Below, in pieces: positions 21,795-33,534 of a stretch of DNA of 64,000 bases (position 1 is its first letter; each line of letters begins with the position of its first letter). A program made the position numbers and the translations under genes. The notes under the pieces are model-generated. The model saw nothing but the letters and a program-made list of their open reading frames with translations. It was not told the origin of the DNA and did no database searches. Source of the stretch: Protea cynaroides. Taxonomy: Eukaryota > Streptophyta > Magnoliopsida > Proteales > Proteaceae. Location of the stretch: positions 79,242,149 through 79,306,148 of the forward strand of contig CM053266.1 of NCBI GenBank assembly GCA_028583415.1. The letters are read 5' to 3'.

Positions 21795-22184
21795 GGACGT
21801 CCCTAAGCCTCTTTCACACCTTTTAGAACCCTAATTGGATTGAGAGAAAGAGAAGAGAAGGAGAAGAGAAGGAAAGTGGAGAAGAAGATCAAAGAGAAGG
21901 CTTCAGAGAAACAAGCCTAATTCTCAGGTATGGATACTATCTCCATGGAATTCTAAAGACCTTAGAATAGATAGTGAAGAGGGTATGATCTAGGAGAAAC
22001 CCAAATCATCCACCCATGGTTAGGTTTCAATGGAAAACCATGGGGGAGATCATTAAAACCATGTAGGTGAATAAACTATGGTTCTAAATCATAGAACATG
22101 TATGGAATGGATTATAGAAGTAAGCCATAGGACCCAAAAACGAAAGAATGGACTGTAGGATGAAAATTTTGACTAAACCCATGG

Positions 22185-22315
22185 GGGGTCGCACGGGGGG
22201 TCGATGGACAATCGACCCTACCAGACCCTAACATCGACCCCCAGTGTTCGGGAAGTCCAGAATGTGGGTGGTAGCACCCAGAGTCGATGGAACCTCCGAC
22301 CCTGGCATCGACCCC
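22185..22315 (+). promoter_or_regulatory. GGGTCGA motif cluster 2 of B LTR
   Basis: GGGGTCGCACGGG, GGGTCGATGGACAATCGACC, ACATCGACCCCC and CAGAGTCGATGGAA lie within 130 bp, about 400 bp downstream of the TATA box and therefore inside the predicted transcript, likely in an intron of the LTR gene. Confidence 0.55.
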
Positions 22316-23284
22316 AAATTAACAGTAGGCTTTTTAAAATCAGAATTAATTATAATTAAATTCTATCGACTTGATTAGGTCTTCTAGTGATATAATTGTG
22401 ATATTTAGTTGATTCTTAAAGCTTGAGAGAGGATCTACAATCAAGCAAAGGTGAGGGAACAAGACCTAAACTAATTGGTTAATAATAAACTATTTTTATT
22501 CCTGAGTCCAGTGCTATGATTGACTCTATGCGTGTATGCTTGTCATGTGCATTTAACATGTCATCCAATATTTCTACTATTACTGTTCATGCATATTTAC
22601 ATTTTTTGTTTATAACATGATGATGATGATGATGATAGGAATAGGCATGTGAATGTATGTGTGTGGTTAGTATGCTTGATGCGAGCGAGTATCAGGGGGG
22701 TGTCATAGGCTGGGCCTCAGCACTCTAGCTCTATCTCTAACTCAAGTCTTGTCCACTGACATCGTCCTATCGCCATTACCTTAGCAGAGCTATTACGTCG
22801 TAGTGTATGAGGGGAGGTGGTCTAGGACCATGTAGTCTCTGACTCTACCGGGGGGCCTTAGCCCTATCTCTATGGACGTATTGAGGGATGCTAGGGTGAG
22901 GCCTTGGATACACTGTTTGGCATTAGGATTGGTTAGTTGCGAATCCAGTTTGCAAGCCCTCGCCAATAGGGGCTTACGTGTTGGTATGGGTAGGGTATCA
23001 GGGGAAGTGTTATAGGCCGGGCCTCAGCACTTTAGCTCTATCTCTATTCCATGGTAGGGTGGATGGGGACGACAATAAACGTTAACCTTTGGGCGGGCCT
23101 CCACACCCTGTGCATAGAGGCGAGGTGGCCACCGAACCTTTCTATAGCGCATTGCAAACTTATTTACCAGACCACAGATATGAATGGATTGCATGCATAT
23201 GTTTGTTGCATTGTTTTGTTTGCTCACTGAGCCATGATGTGTGCTCACCCTCTCGACGTCGAATATTTTTAATTGATGATGTAG

Positions 23285-23406
23285 GTACTACGATCGAAGA
23301 TTATATGAGTGCTCTGATGTACGGGCGTGTTGCTGCCATGGAAGCCGAAGACTTAGTGGATACGCATGATCCCTCGTGCGAGTGCAACTCATGCGTATTC
23401 GATTAG
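23285..23406 (+). CDS. LTR small gene, last exon (B 5' LTR)
   Basis: After the acceptor GATGATGTAG the 122-bp exon encodes 39 residues with IEDYMSALMYG, VAAMEAEDL and a CECNSC end, then TAG. It aligns with the G exon without a gap, with close to half the residues identical. The likely upstream donor is at 22451, but no open upstream exon in the matching phase was found in this family. An unspliced 105-residue frame from 23089 also runs into it. Function is unknown. Confidence 0.55.
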
Positions 23407-23693
23407 ATTTTTTTCATTTGAATTTATTAAGGAAATGTAATTGATATTTTATTTACTTATGTCTCAGTTGATACAACATAAATTGATACTTTATTTATGA
23501 TTATCACAATTAGATTCCTCAGTTCGTTTATTATTAAGACTTTCGCTATTGTGTATTTATTCTGATTATGGTTATGGATGTGTATGGTTTCATTTTCAAT
23601 GGACACAGCCTATTAGAGATCCGGGTTGAACCGTTGATTTATTAGCGGTTCATTACACCGTTCTGAATGGTACAGAATTGGGGTGTGACAACT

Positions 23694-23705
23694 TGGTATC
23701 AGAGC
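23694..23705 (+). promoter_or_regulatory. Primer-binding site of B (tRNA-iMet)
   Basis: TGGTATCAGAGC, a perfect match to the usual plant iMet primer site, three bases inside the 5' LTR end. Confidence 0.95.
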
Positions 23706-23977
23706 ATCTCAGGCCCTGTCTGTGAAACTTGTATACTTCCACAAAAGTTCGTGAACTGAGATAGGATAAAAATTTAAAAGATGTAATAATAACACACCAT
23801 AAGCATCTGTGTTATTTGAGACAAAACTGAAAAAGAATAATGCATCTAATAAATGAGAAATAAATTTCTATACAACCAAAAGAAGAACAAACGTTTATAT
23901 ATATATGATTAAAGCAGAGTACAGTCCACAACCCGGACAATTACTCTGAAGTACAAAAGAAAGATAAAAGAAATACA

Positions 23978-25329
23978 TCAAGAAGCTGGAGGTGATGGGG
24001 GAGGCGGTGCCTCACGGTCTCTATCATAGTCCTCAGCGTAGACTCTAGTCAACCAAGCTATCTGAGTCTGGATCGTCAGGAGACTAGCGGTGAGATCAGC
24101 CACCCGCTGGTCAGTCACGCGCTGAGCATCCCTAAGCTCTCCCACCCGCTGATCCGACATGAGCTGAGCAACCAGAAGCTCTCCTACCCACTGATCGGAC
24201 AAGCGCTGAGCCTCTAGAAGCTCTCTCATCCTTAGGTCAGACATGCGCTGAGCCTCTCGTATCTCATGCAATAGCCCCATCATGTCATCAGAAGGTGCAT
24301 ACGAAGGACCAGCCGCATATGAAGGACCAGCTGAAGAAGAAGGACCAGCTCCTGTAGCATGAGTAGGTGATGGAGGAGGTATGGCATCCACATCCATGTA
24401 CTGACGATCATCGTCATCCCCATGAACACCTGCTCTAGCGGCTGCTGCTGCTGTTGCTACCTCAGCGTCAGCCATCTCCACTTGAGTGCGAGGGCGCACC
24501 ATCGCGTTCCTCTCTTCATCGACCTGGGCATCCCGCATGCCCATCTTGCAGATGGCCTCCCAATCTAGAGGCGATGAGAAGGATTTCTCTTGAATCTTCT
24601 CATCCAACAAATCAACCCCTAGGCGGGTAAGAAATGTAGTGATCATGCGTCCATAAGGAAGGTTGCCAGTGTGACTGGGCAACGTGGCACTGATCATCGT
24701 CTGGATGATGATATATGGAAGGCAGACGGGCTGCTTAGTGCATATGCAATACAGCAAATACTGGGTCAACTGGGAGACCCTCTCATAGTGTCCACTCTGC
24801 GGTATCAGGTTATGCTAAATGATCTTGCAGTACACCCGTGGATCTGAACGTAGATAACTCGCTTTCATCTCCCAGCGATCAGGTCTGATGAGCTAACGGT
24901 CTATCTCAGCCCTCATCTGTAATGAAAAGAAGTGGGCCTCTCCTGGGCACAGAATACGAAGGAGCCACCATAGGAGATACCCAGCAAGTCCTCTAGCTGT
25001 CGATAGTCGAAAGAAATATCAACCCCCTTGACATAGCTAGTGATCCGAAGCTCACCACCTCTCTCAACATCATTGTAATCCCCCACCACTTGGAGATTAC
25101 AATAGAACTAGCATACCAAGTCAGGATAGGTACAGGCGTCATAGGTGATGATAGGGAGCCATCCCATATCGCTAAAAGCCCCTTCCACATTGAACAAGGC
25201 CAGGCTAGCCAAGTCCACTTTGCGGCCTCCCTCTACTTTCTTACGAGCATAGTGGGCAAACTGCATCTCAGCTTCATTGGAATGGAAGCGAAGATGGTCA
25301 CGAACCCTGGGTACCTTGGTACGAGCCAT
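23978..25329 (-). pseudogene. Antisense gene (aORF) of element B
   Basis: ATG at 25329 starts MARTKVPRV, the same start as in F. The N-terminal domain includes VDLASLALFNVEGAF, GWLPIITYDAC, YCNLQVVGD, SYVKGVDISFDYRQLEDLLGI and HYERVSQLTQYLLY. TAG codons near 25109 and at other CAG sites, plus a small deletion, break the first half. The last 263 residues (24769-23978) are intact: an Ala/acidic linker, a Pro/Ser/Gly stretch, four 14-residue repeats (EAQRxSDQRVGELL) and the tail PPPPSPPAS. The repeats are two heptads long and should form a coiled coil. Nuclear or DNA-binding action is a guess. Confidence 0.8.
24055..24260 (-). repeat. 42-bp coding repeat in B antisense gene
   Basis: Four tandem units encode EAQRMSDLRMRELL, EAQRLSDQWVGELL, VAQLMSDQRVGELR and DAQRVTDQRVADLT. 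F has two units and G about one. The array is an in-frame minisatellite that lengthens or shortens a predicted coiled coil. Confidence 0.85.
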
Positions 25330-25334
25330 AGTAT

Positions 25335-25765
25335 CTGCAAATAAGAAAGAAAAACAAATAATGGCTTAGTAGAGGTGAAAAACCCAAAATTTTGACATTA
25401 TAATGACGTAAATTGGTCAAAAGCATCACTTTTCACCCATACACGTGGGCAGGAGGACTTACATAGATCCTAAACTATCCTGTAAGACTCATACAGTCGG
25501 AAATTTTAGCTAATGAGATTGAATTGGAAGAAATTTCAAGAATTCGAAAATTAGGGCAAAAAGAGTAAATTTCGAGTTTCTCGATAACCAACCGATGAAA
25601 CTCAAATATTTTTAAGGGCTTTCATTCCTCGAGTCACCAACAACAAAAGCCCCCAATAAAAATCAAATTTTTACGGTTGGAAAAAGTTTAATTTGAAAAA
25701 TACGAGATATACGAGCAAAAACCTAGGTAAGGAAACCTAAAAACATGAAAATGTAGAAGATATAC
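25335..25765 (-). other. 5' leader intron of the B antisense gene
   Basis: Minus-strand donor CTACAG/GTATAT and acceptor TCTTATTTGCAG/ATACT, six bases before the ATG; 431 bp. It corresponds exactly to the intron in F (52809-53243) and G (17721-18148). The two family 1 introns are clearly homologous throughout (for example the phrase GGTTGGTTATCGAGAAAC). Confidence 0.65.
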
Positions 25766-26242
25766 CTGTAGCGGAGGTGTAGACGACGAAACAAGGAGTG
25801 CAAACCACCAACGGATCGGAGTTGTCAGTCGAAGTGGAGAAGAAAGAATGGGAAATGGACTTTGAATCGGAACTTAAAAATCTGATTTTCAGTCCGGGGG
25901 TCGGAAAATTCGACTAAAACCATCGACCCACCCATCGACCCCCTCATCGACCCTCGGCTCTCGGGAATCTGACCGAGAACCAGGGGTCGCACCCTGGGTC
26001 GGACATCCTCCGACGCCCCCATCGACCCTCGGCTCTCGGGAAGAATTGTTGATTTCTCAGGGTCGCATACTGAGGGTCGGACACCCATCGACCCTGCAGT
26101 GAAAACACAGCATTTTTGATAGAATGACCTAAAAATTTTGAAATTTGCATTTGTTAGTGGTTTTAAAATATGAGAATGAAGTATTTAATGATTGTCTCAC
26201 GTGTTCAATGATTTTCAGGCAATCCCACTATCAGATTAGTTA
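25766..26242 (-). promoter_or_regulatory. Predicted aORF first exon and promoter of B, with GGGTCGA cluster
   Basis: Bases 25766-25860 are the likely non-coding first exon. Upstream, 25895-26100 holds about ten copies of GGGTCGATG, GTCGGA and complements, twice inside the longer phrase CCCGAGAGCCGAGGGTCGAT. No clear TATA box is seen. The remaining bases to gag at 26243 are the gag leader. Confidence 0.55.
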
Positions 26243-27509
26243 ATGGCTGGACGCAGAGTAACCAGACAGAGCTGTAACTCTATCCCACCACCACCACCTA
26301 GGGGGGAAAATAGCCAGACACACCCGGAAGCACAGGGGAATATGAACACGGCACCGTCCGTCATAAATGGGCAGAAAAATCCTACAAATCTGCCAGCTCC
26401 ACCTACAGACTTGGCCACAGTCATATTGAACTTGGCCCAACAGCTACAGCAAATGCAACAGGCACATGCTACTATGCAAGCTGCCTTAGGTATGACTTTT
26501 CCAGCTACACAGACACCTCCAATGCCAGCAGAACAGGCAAGTACAGCTCCAGGGGGAAGTAACATAGTACCCCACGCACCTCAGACTCCCATCATGCAGG
26601 CTTAAGTACAAAATCCTGAGATAGCTCAAGGTGGATATCAACCTCAACCAACTATGTATGGGGCATATGTCCCGCAGCAACTAGACCACTCCAGACTAGT
26701 GGAGTGTTTTCTGAAACTGAAGCCCAAAGAATTTAATGGCAACCCAGTAGATCCCTTATGGTCGGCACACTAAGTTGACGAGATGGAAATAAATTTTATG
26801 ATGATGACATTGAATGAAGAAGAGAAAGTATTGTGTGCCACCTTTATGTTGAAAGGAGATGCACACCATTGGTGGAGGTCTACCAGGACTTATTTATTAA
26901 CAAAGCACGCCCAACTGACTTGGGATATTTATAAGGAGGCATTCTTTGAGAAGTACTTTCCTAGAAGTTTCAGAGATTCTATGGAAAGAGAGTTCCTGAG
27001 TTTATATCAGGGGCAGATGACCGTGGATGCATATCAACAACGTTATGAAGAGTTGTTCTTCTTTGCACCCACCAATATGCAAGAGGAAAACACAAAGACC
27101 CAAAGGTTCGTCATGGGACTTAGGAGAAGCATCCGCGAGCATGTTCTGGGACATGAAAAGAAAATCTATAATGAAGCTGCACAAATTGCTCGAGTTATAG
27201 AATCAAGCCAGAAGGAGAGTTATTTCATGCAAAACAGAGGTATGAAAAGGCCAGCTGAAAATTCTTATAACGGAGGGAATAACAAGACATTCAAACCCTT
27301 CTGTGCTCAAGGCTTTACCGCTGCAACCAAGACTACGCCCGTAGCTCAACAGCAACAAAAGCCAATTACTGAAGGGATAAAATGTTTTAACTGCAATCAA
27401 GTGGGACATATGGCAAGGGAATGTCCTAAGCCCAGGAAGCAGCTACATCAAGGACGAGTTTACGCGGTTACATCTGAGGATGCTGCCGCATCACCTGATG
27501 TGGTCACAG
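26243..27509 (+). pseudogene. Gag of element B
   Basis: It starts MAGRRVTRQS, as F does. A Pro-rich N-terminus and Gln-rich helix (LAQQLQQMQQ) precede the gag core (LCATFMLKGDAHHWWRSTRTYL, FFEKYFPRSFRDSMEREF, VDAYQQRYEELFFFAP). A CCHC knuckle (CFNCNQVGHMAREC) lies at 27383-27424. TAA codons at 26603 and 26771 break the N-terminal third. The exon ends in phase 1 at 27509. It makes the capsid and packages RNA. Confidence 0.92.
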
Positions 27510-27581
27510 GTATGACTTAAATTATTTTTTTAGTTGTATTACATTGTATGAGCATGTAGACTAAGTTAAGATAAATCACAG
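27510..27581 (+). other. Gag-pro intron of element B
   Basis: GTCACAG/GTATGACT to AAATCACAG/GTATCG, 72 bp, with the core GAGCATGTAGACTAAG about 20 bases before the acceptor. The unspliced gag frame ends at a TAA nine bases in. Splicing fuses VVT-G to IVPINGIPVRVLFDSG. Confidence 0.7.
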
Positions 27582-30500
27582 GTATCGTACCTATAAATGG
27601 CATACCCGTCAGAGTACTCTTTGACTCAGGAGCTACTCATTCTTTTATATCTGTGTCATTTGAAAAGAAGTTAAATTTACCCATTAAATCCTTAGACTAC
27701 AAACTGCTTGTACGATCACTTATGGGATTAGAAGTGGAGTTAGATAAAGGTTATGGACCATGTCCAGTTCTTATTAATGAAAAGACTTTGGATGCAACCT
27801 TGATCCAACTTGAGATGACAGACTTTGACGTCATCTTGGGAATGGACTGGTTAGCTCGGCATTCTGCAAACCTATTGTGTGTCGAAAAGAACCTGACATT
27901 TAAAGACAAAGAAGGAGCAGAGTTCAGTTTTTCGGGAACCAAACTTCCCCATAAATGAAAGCTCATACTCTCTGCGTTGAAGGCTAAGAAGTGCCTTGAA
28001 AAAGGAGCAGTCGGGTATTTAGTATCTGTGGTTGACCTTACCAAAGAAGCACCACAAATGGAGGATATTGATGTCGTGCGTGACTATCCAGACGTATTTT
28101 CAGAAGAACTACCAGGATTACCACCCGACCGAGCTACAGAGTTTGTTATAGATCTTATACCTGGAGCCGCACCAGTATCGAATGGCTCCTACTGAACTGA
28201 AGGAATTAAAAGTAAAACTACAAGAATTGCTGGTCAAGGGTTACATTTGCCCTAGTATATCACCATGGGGAGCACCAGTATTATTCGTGAAGAAGAAGGA
28301 CGGTAACGTTCGCTTGTGTATAGACTACCGAGAACTGAACAAACTGATAATTAAGAATCGGTATCCATTGCCTCGGATCAATGCCCTGTTCGATCAGTTG
28401 CAAGGTTACAAAGTGTTCTCCAAGATCGATCTTCGGTCAGGCTACCATCAGCTGAAGATTAAGGATGGTGATATTCCCAAGACAGCATTCAGGACCAAAT
28501 ATGGACATTATGAATTTTTGGTCATGTCTTTCGGATTGACGAACACACCAGCAACCTTTATGGAACTTATGAATTGGGTATTCCATGATATGTTGGATAC
28601 TTCGGTTATTGTATTCATTGATGATATATTGGTCTACTCCAAAAATGAGGAAACTTATATTAAGAACCTAAATGCCGCTCTGCAGCGACAACGTAAGGAG
28701 AAGCTCTACGCCAAATTTTTAAAGTGTGAGTTTTGGCTAAAGGAAGTTGCATTTCTAGGCCATGTTGTATCCGCTGAAGGAATTAAAGTGGATTCCAGCA
28801 AGATCGAGGCCATTGTAAAGTGGGAAGCACCGAAGAGCGTTGCAGAAATTAAAAGTTTCTTGGGTCTAGCTGGGTATTATCGACGATTTGTGGAAGACTA
28901 TTCCCGAAGTGCCGTACCTCTTACCAGTTTGACTAAGAAGGGCGAGAAGTTTGTTTGGACTGATAAATGCGAGAAGAGTTTCCAAACATTGAAGGCTAGA
29001 TTGATATCAGCTCCAATCTTGACCATCCCGATTCCAGGACAACCATTTATCTTGTACACCGATGCGTCAGGACTGGGATTAGGATGTGTACTTATGCAAA
29101 GAGAACAAGTAATTACCTATGTCTCAAGACAGTTGAAGACACATGAGAAGAACTATCCCACTCATGATTTGGAATTAGCGGCAGTAGTACATGCTATCAA
29201 AATATGGAGACATTATTTGTACAGGGAGAAATTTCAGATTAAATCATACCATAAAAGTCTTACTTATCTATTTAATCAGAAGGAGCAGAATATGAGACAA
29301 AGAAGATGGTTGGAATTATTGAAAGACTATGATTGTGATATCCAGTATCATTCGGGAAAAGCTAATGTAGTAGCCGATGCGCTGAGTAGAAAGGCAATGA
29401 TAAAATCTCAGGGAGAGGTTAGCACAACTGCCGCAATGTGTACTACTAGGAAGGTATTCAATCACGGTAATGAACAGTTTGTGATAGATGCACCAGATGG
29501 ATCAGCCGACCAAGGGTTTATTCATTGATTTTCAAATATGTTCGTCGCATTGAAGATTATACCGGATATAATTGATGAAGTAAAGACAGCTATCAAATCA
29601 GACCCTTACCTAAGAACGGTACAAGAGGACATCGAAAAAGGTAGGACTAACCCTGAGTTCACCTTGGACGAAGAGAAGGTACTGAAATACAAAGGAAGAA
29701 TATGTGTATCTGAGACAGAAAGTTTGGACATTAGACACCGACTAATAAAGAAGCTCATACCACCGCCTATTCGATACACCCTAGAAGTACAAAGATGTAT
29801 CATGACCTAAAGAAATTATATTGGTGGAGAGGAATGAAAGCAGATGTAGCTAAGTTCGTGTCTCAATGCCTAAATTGTCAGAAAGTAAAGGCCGAACGAC
29901 AAAGACTGGTAGGACTGTTACAGCCGTTATCGGAACCAGCATGGAAATGGGACTGCATCACTATGGACTTCGTCACAGGATTACCATTGACTCCTCGAGT
30001 GGTTGACGCAGTATGGGTGATTGTAGACCGCCTGACTAAAACAGCTCGCTTTATACCTATACGACCTCAGCATACACTGGAGAGGTTAGCTAAGCTGTAT
30101 ATGGACAACATTGTGCGATTACATGGTGTACCTAAAAGCATTGTGTCTGATAGAGATCCACAATTTGCCTCAAAGTTTTGGGAAGGATTGCAAAAGGCTA
30201 TGGGCACGACATTAAAGTTTAGTATTGCATTCCATCCACAGACAGATGGACAGTCAGAGCGTACAATTCAGATTCTAGAAGATATGCTTCGGGCATGTGT
30301 AATTGATTTTAAAGGATCATGGGATGAAAAGTTATCATTGATTGAGTTCACTTATAACAATAGCTATCAGGCTACTATACAGATGTCACCCTATGAAGCA
30401 CTGTATGGAAAGAAGTGTCGAACTCCTTTGTTTTGGAATGAAGTTGGGAACGTAGTATTGTTGGACTAGAATTTATTGAAGAGACTTGTCGAGTGGTCGA

Positions 30501-31056
30501 CATTATTAAGGAAAGAGTGAGGACAGCTCAGAATCGTCAGAAGCAATATGCAGATACTCGACGCCGAGACCTTGAATTCGTCGTGGGTGATAAAGTGTTC
30601 TTAAAAGTATCGCCTATGCGAGGATTGAAACGGTTCGGACAGAAAGGGAAATTGAGTCCAAGATATGTCGGGCCATATGAGATTCTAGCTAAGCATGGAA
30701 AAGTGGCTTACCAGTTAGCACTACCACCATCTATGTCAAGTGTGCATGACGTATTTCATATTTCCTTATTGAAGAAGTATGTCAAGGATCCGATGCACGT
30801 TTTGACAGTAGACCTACCTGATTTGTTTGAAGATTTGACATTTGAAGTAGCACCAACTGAAATCACTAGTCGAAAGGTTCAACGACTACGCAACCGTGAT
30901 ATCTATTATGTTAAGGTCACCTGGAGAAGTAGAGATATGGAAGAAATCACATGGGAAGAAGGGAATGTTATGCGAAAGCAATATCCTCATCTATTCTACT
31001 CGGAAGGTATGTACAATTTCGAGGATGAAATTTTTATAAGTAAGGGGGAGTTGTAA
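27582..31056 (+). pseudogene. Pol of element B: protease, RT, RNase H, integrase, chromodomain-like tail
   Basis: Domains in order: retropepsin (FDSGATHSF), RT with LCIDYRELN and FIDDILVYS near 28610-28640, RNase H (LYTDASGLGLG), integrase zinc finger (CLNCQ), catalytic core (TMDFVTG, SDRDPQF, SERTIQILEDM) and a C-terminal tail (RNRDIYYVKVTWRSRDMEEITWEEG) like the chromodomain of Tekay/Del elements. Breaks: TGA 27956, a deletion of about a dozen bases near 28175 between short TATCGA repeats, TGA 29526, and 1-bp deletions near 29751 and 30447. The stop codon TAA lies 3 bases inside the 3' LTR. Confidence 0.93.
31038..31051 (+). promoter_or_regulatory. Polypurine tract of B
   Basis: AAGTAAGGGGGAGT directly precedes the 3' LTR and would prime plus-strand synthesis. 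It overlaps the last pol codons. Confidence 0.85.
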
Positions 31057-32590
31057 GACCCGTACCAAACTAACCCGGTCTTACCACTTTGAATCAGGTC
31101 TACCCATCATGGTCGAGACAAGTGGACCAAGTGCGTGAAGGAGATAACGATCCCAGGTATTAAACTGACCCAAAAATACTAAAATAGGGGGGAGGGTCGC
31201 ACACCTAGCTAGGCAGGGTCGGACCCCCCCAAGATAAAAGTCAAACCCTGAGTTTCTGATCGGGGGTCGGACAATTTATAACCACGGGTCGACGGGATCT
31301 CCAACCCCCTCACCGACCCCCAATCTGCCAACAGAAACCGTGAATTAGGAACTTTCCAAATTTCAATGGGATTCTTTCCTAATCTCAATGGGACTTATTT
31401 TGGGAGTTTCTACTCTATAAATAGGACGTCCCTAAGCCTCTTTCACTCCTTTTAGAACCCTAATTGGATTGAGAGAAAGAGAAGAGAAGGAGAAGAGAAG
31501 GAAAGTGGAGAAGAATATTAAAGAGAAGGCTTCAGAGAAACAAGCCTAATTCTCAGGTATGGATACTATCTCGATGGAATTCTAAAGACCTTAGAATAGA
31601 TAGTGAAAAGGGTATAATCTAGGAGAAACCCAAATCATCCACCCATGGTTAGGTTTCAATGGAAAACCATGGGGGAGATCATTAAAACCATATAGGTGAA
31701 TAAACTATGATTCTAAACCATAGAACATGTATGGAATGGATTATAGAAGCAAGCCATAGGACCCAAAAACAAAAGAATGGACTGTAGGATGAAAATTTCG
31801 ACTAAACCCACGGGGGGTCGCACGGAGGGTCGATGGACAATCGACCTTACCAGACCCCTAACATCGACCCCCAGTGTTCGGAAAGTCCAGAATGTGGGTG
31901 GTAGCACCCAGGGTCGATGGAACCTCTGACCCTAGCATCGACCCCCAGTTAACAGTAGGCTTTTTAAAATCAGAATTAATTCTAATTAAATTCTATCGAC
32001 TTGATTTGATCTTCTAGTGATATAATAGTGACATTTAGTTGATTCTTAAAGCTAGAGAGATGATCTACAATCAAGCAAATGAAAGGGAATAAGACATAAA
32101 CTAATTGGTTAATAATAAACTGTTTTTATTCTTGAGTCCAATGCCATGATTGATTCTATAAGTGTATGCTTGTCATGTGCATTTAACATGTCATCCAATA
32201 TTTCTATTATTACTGTTCATGCATATTTACATTTATTGTTTATAACATGATGATGATGATGATGATAGGAATAGGCATGTGAATGTATATGTGTGGTTAG
32301 TGTGCTTGATGCGAGCGAGTATCAGGGGGGTGTCATAGGCTGGGCCTCAGCACTCTAGCTCTATCTCTAACTCAAGTCTTGTCCACTAACATCGTCGTAT
32401 CGCCATTACCTAGCAGAGCTATTACGTCGTAGTGTATGAGGGGAGGTGGTCTCGAACCGTGTAGTCTCTGACTCTGTCGGGGGGCCATAGTCCTATCTCT
32501 ATGGACGTATTGAGGGATGCTGGGGTGAGGCCATGGATACACTGTTTGGAATTAGGGTTGGTTAGTTGCGAGCCCAGTTTGCAAGCCCTG
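31052..32590 (+). repeat. 3' LTR of B, first part
   Basis: This is co-linear with 21424-22965 of the 5' LTR, including both motif clusters (31195-31320, 31805-31950) and TATA box (31416-31423). C interrupts it after CCCTG at 32586-32590. Confidence 0.95.
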
Positions 32591-33403
32591 TGTAAGCACC
32601 CCATTTTTGCCATCCCAGCTAAACAAAGTCCTGCTGGTGTGTGGACAACAAAAGGAAGAAAGGTGATTGAAAGTTTGGATTCTTGACTGTGAATTTGAGA
32701 AAGTTTTTGGTGGGCCCCATAATAAGGTCACAGGCTATAATTTTGCATGGATGCAGAGGTCATAGAATTATCTTCGAAACGAGACCAGAATTGCTCAATT
32801 TCGATATCAAATGAGGAAGATATGACCATTTTAGTCAGATGATACATATAAGAGAGGTTTATGAAATTATTATAAATAATCCTAGGGGCCTTCATGCAAA
32901 TTATCCTAAGTTGGATTGTTTGAATTTCAAATCATCATATCTTGATCATCCGACATCGGATTCAGATGATTCCAAGACCATTATTCTTCATTCATGATGT
33001 TCTACAAAGTGGACGTAAAAAATCCCGGGTAGAAGTCACCAGTGGGTCCCATGCAAGCTTGCATGCAAAATTATCGTCAGAACTTCAAAGCTGCATATCT
33101 TTTCCGTTCTACATCGGATTCAGGTGATTCTAGTTCCTATATTCTTCATTTTTAATGTTCTACAAAATGAACGCAAAAAAAATTTGGAATAGAGGCCATC
33201 GGAAAATTTCATGCAGGATGACAATGAAATGACCCATGAAATGACAAGGAGAGAAAACCCGATTAATTCCAATTAATCCGGTCAACTCGGTTCAAGCCGG
33301 TTTTGGTCCAACCTAGCTCAACCCATATTAGTTTAACTCAGTCAACCTAAGTCGGTCTCAACCCGTTTTGAACCCGGTTCATTCATGTGCATAGTATTTA
33401 TAA

Positions 33404-33404
<1 letters not shown>

Positions 33405-33476
<72 letters not shown>
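33405..33476 (+). repeat. AT dinucleotide microsatellite in C 5' LTR
   Basis: About 30 AT units. The 3' LTR has a much shorter run (42822-42858), so the two have drifted since insertion. Confidence 0.95.
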
Positions 33477-33487
<11 letters not shown>

Positions 33488-33534
33488 ATAAAATATATGT
33501 GTATATATGTATATAATATATATTATTATATGTA

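Larger units (their letters stand above)
21424..23690 (+). repeat. 5' LTR of element B (family 1)
   Basis: It begins TGTAAGACCCGTATCG and ends GGGGTGTGACA. It contains motif clusters at 21565-21710 and 22185-22315, a TATA box at 21787-21794, an ATG microsatellite near 22616-22640, a conserved splice donor (AAAG/GTGAGG at 22451) and the small-gene exon at 23285-23406. The copy beyond pol is nearly identical, so the insertion is not ancient. Confidence 0.95.

Noticed and set aside
21424..23690. Solo LTR interpretation for the B left LTR
   Set aside because: A primer site, gag, pol and a second LTR follow, and the GCACC duplication spans the whole element.
26236..26565. 109-residue minus-strand frame opposite B gag
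   Set aside because: Antisense shadow of the Pro/Gln-rich gag N-terminus. The similar frames opposite F gag (51326-52330) are the same effect.
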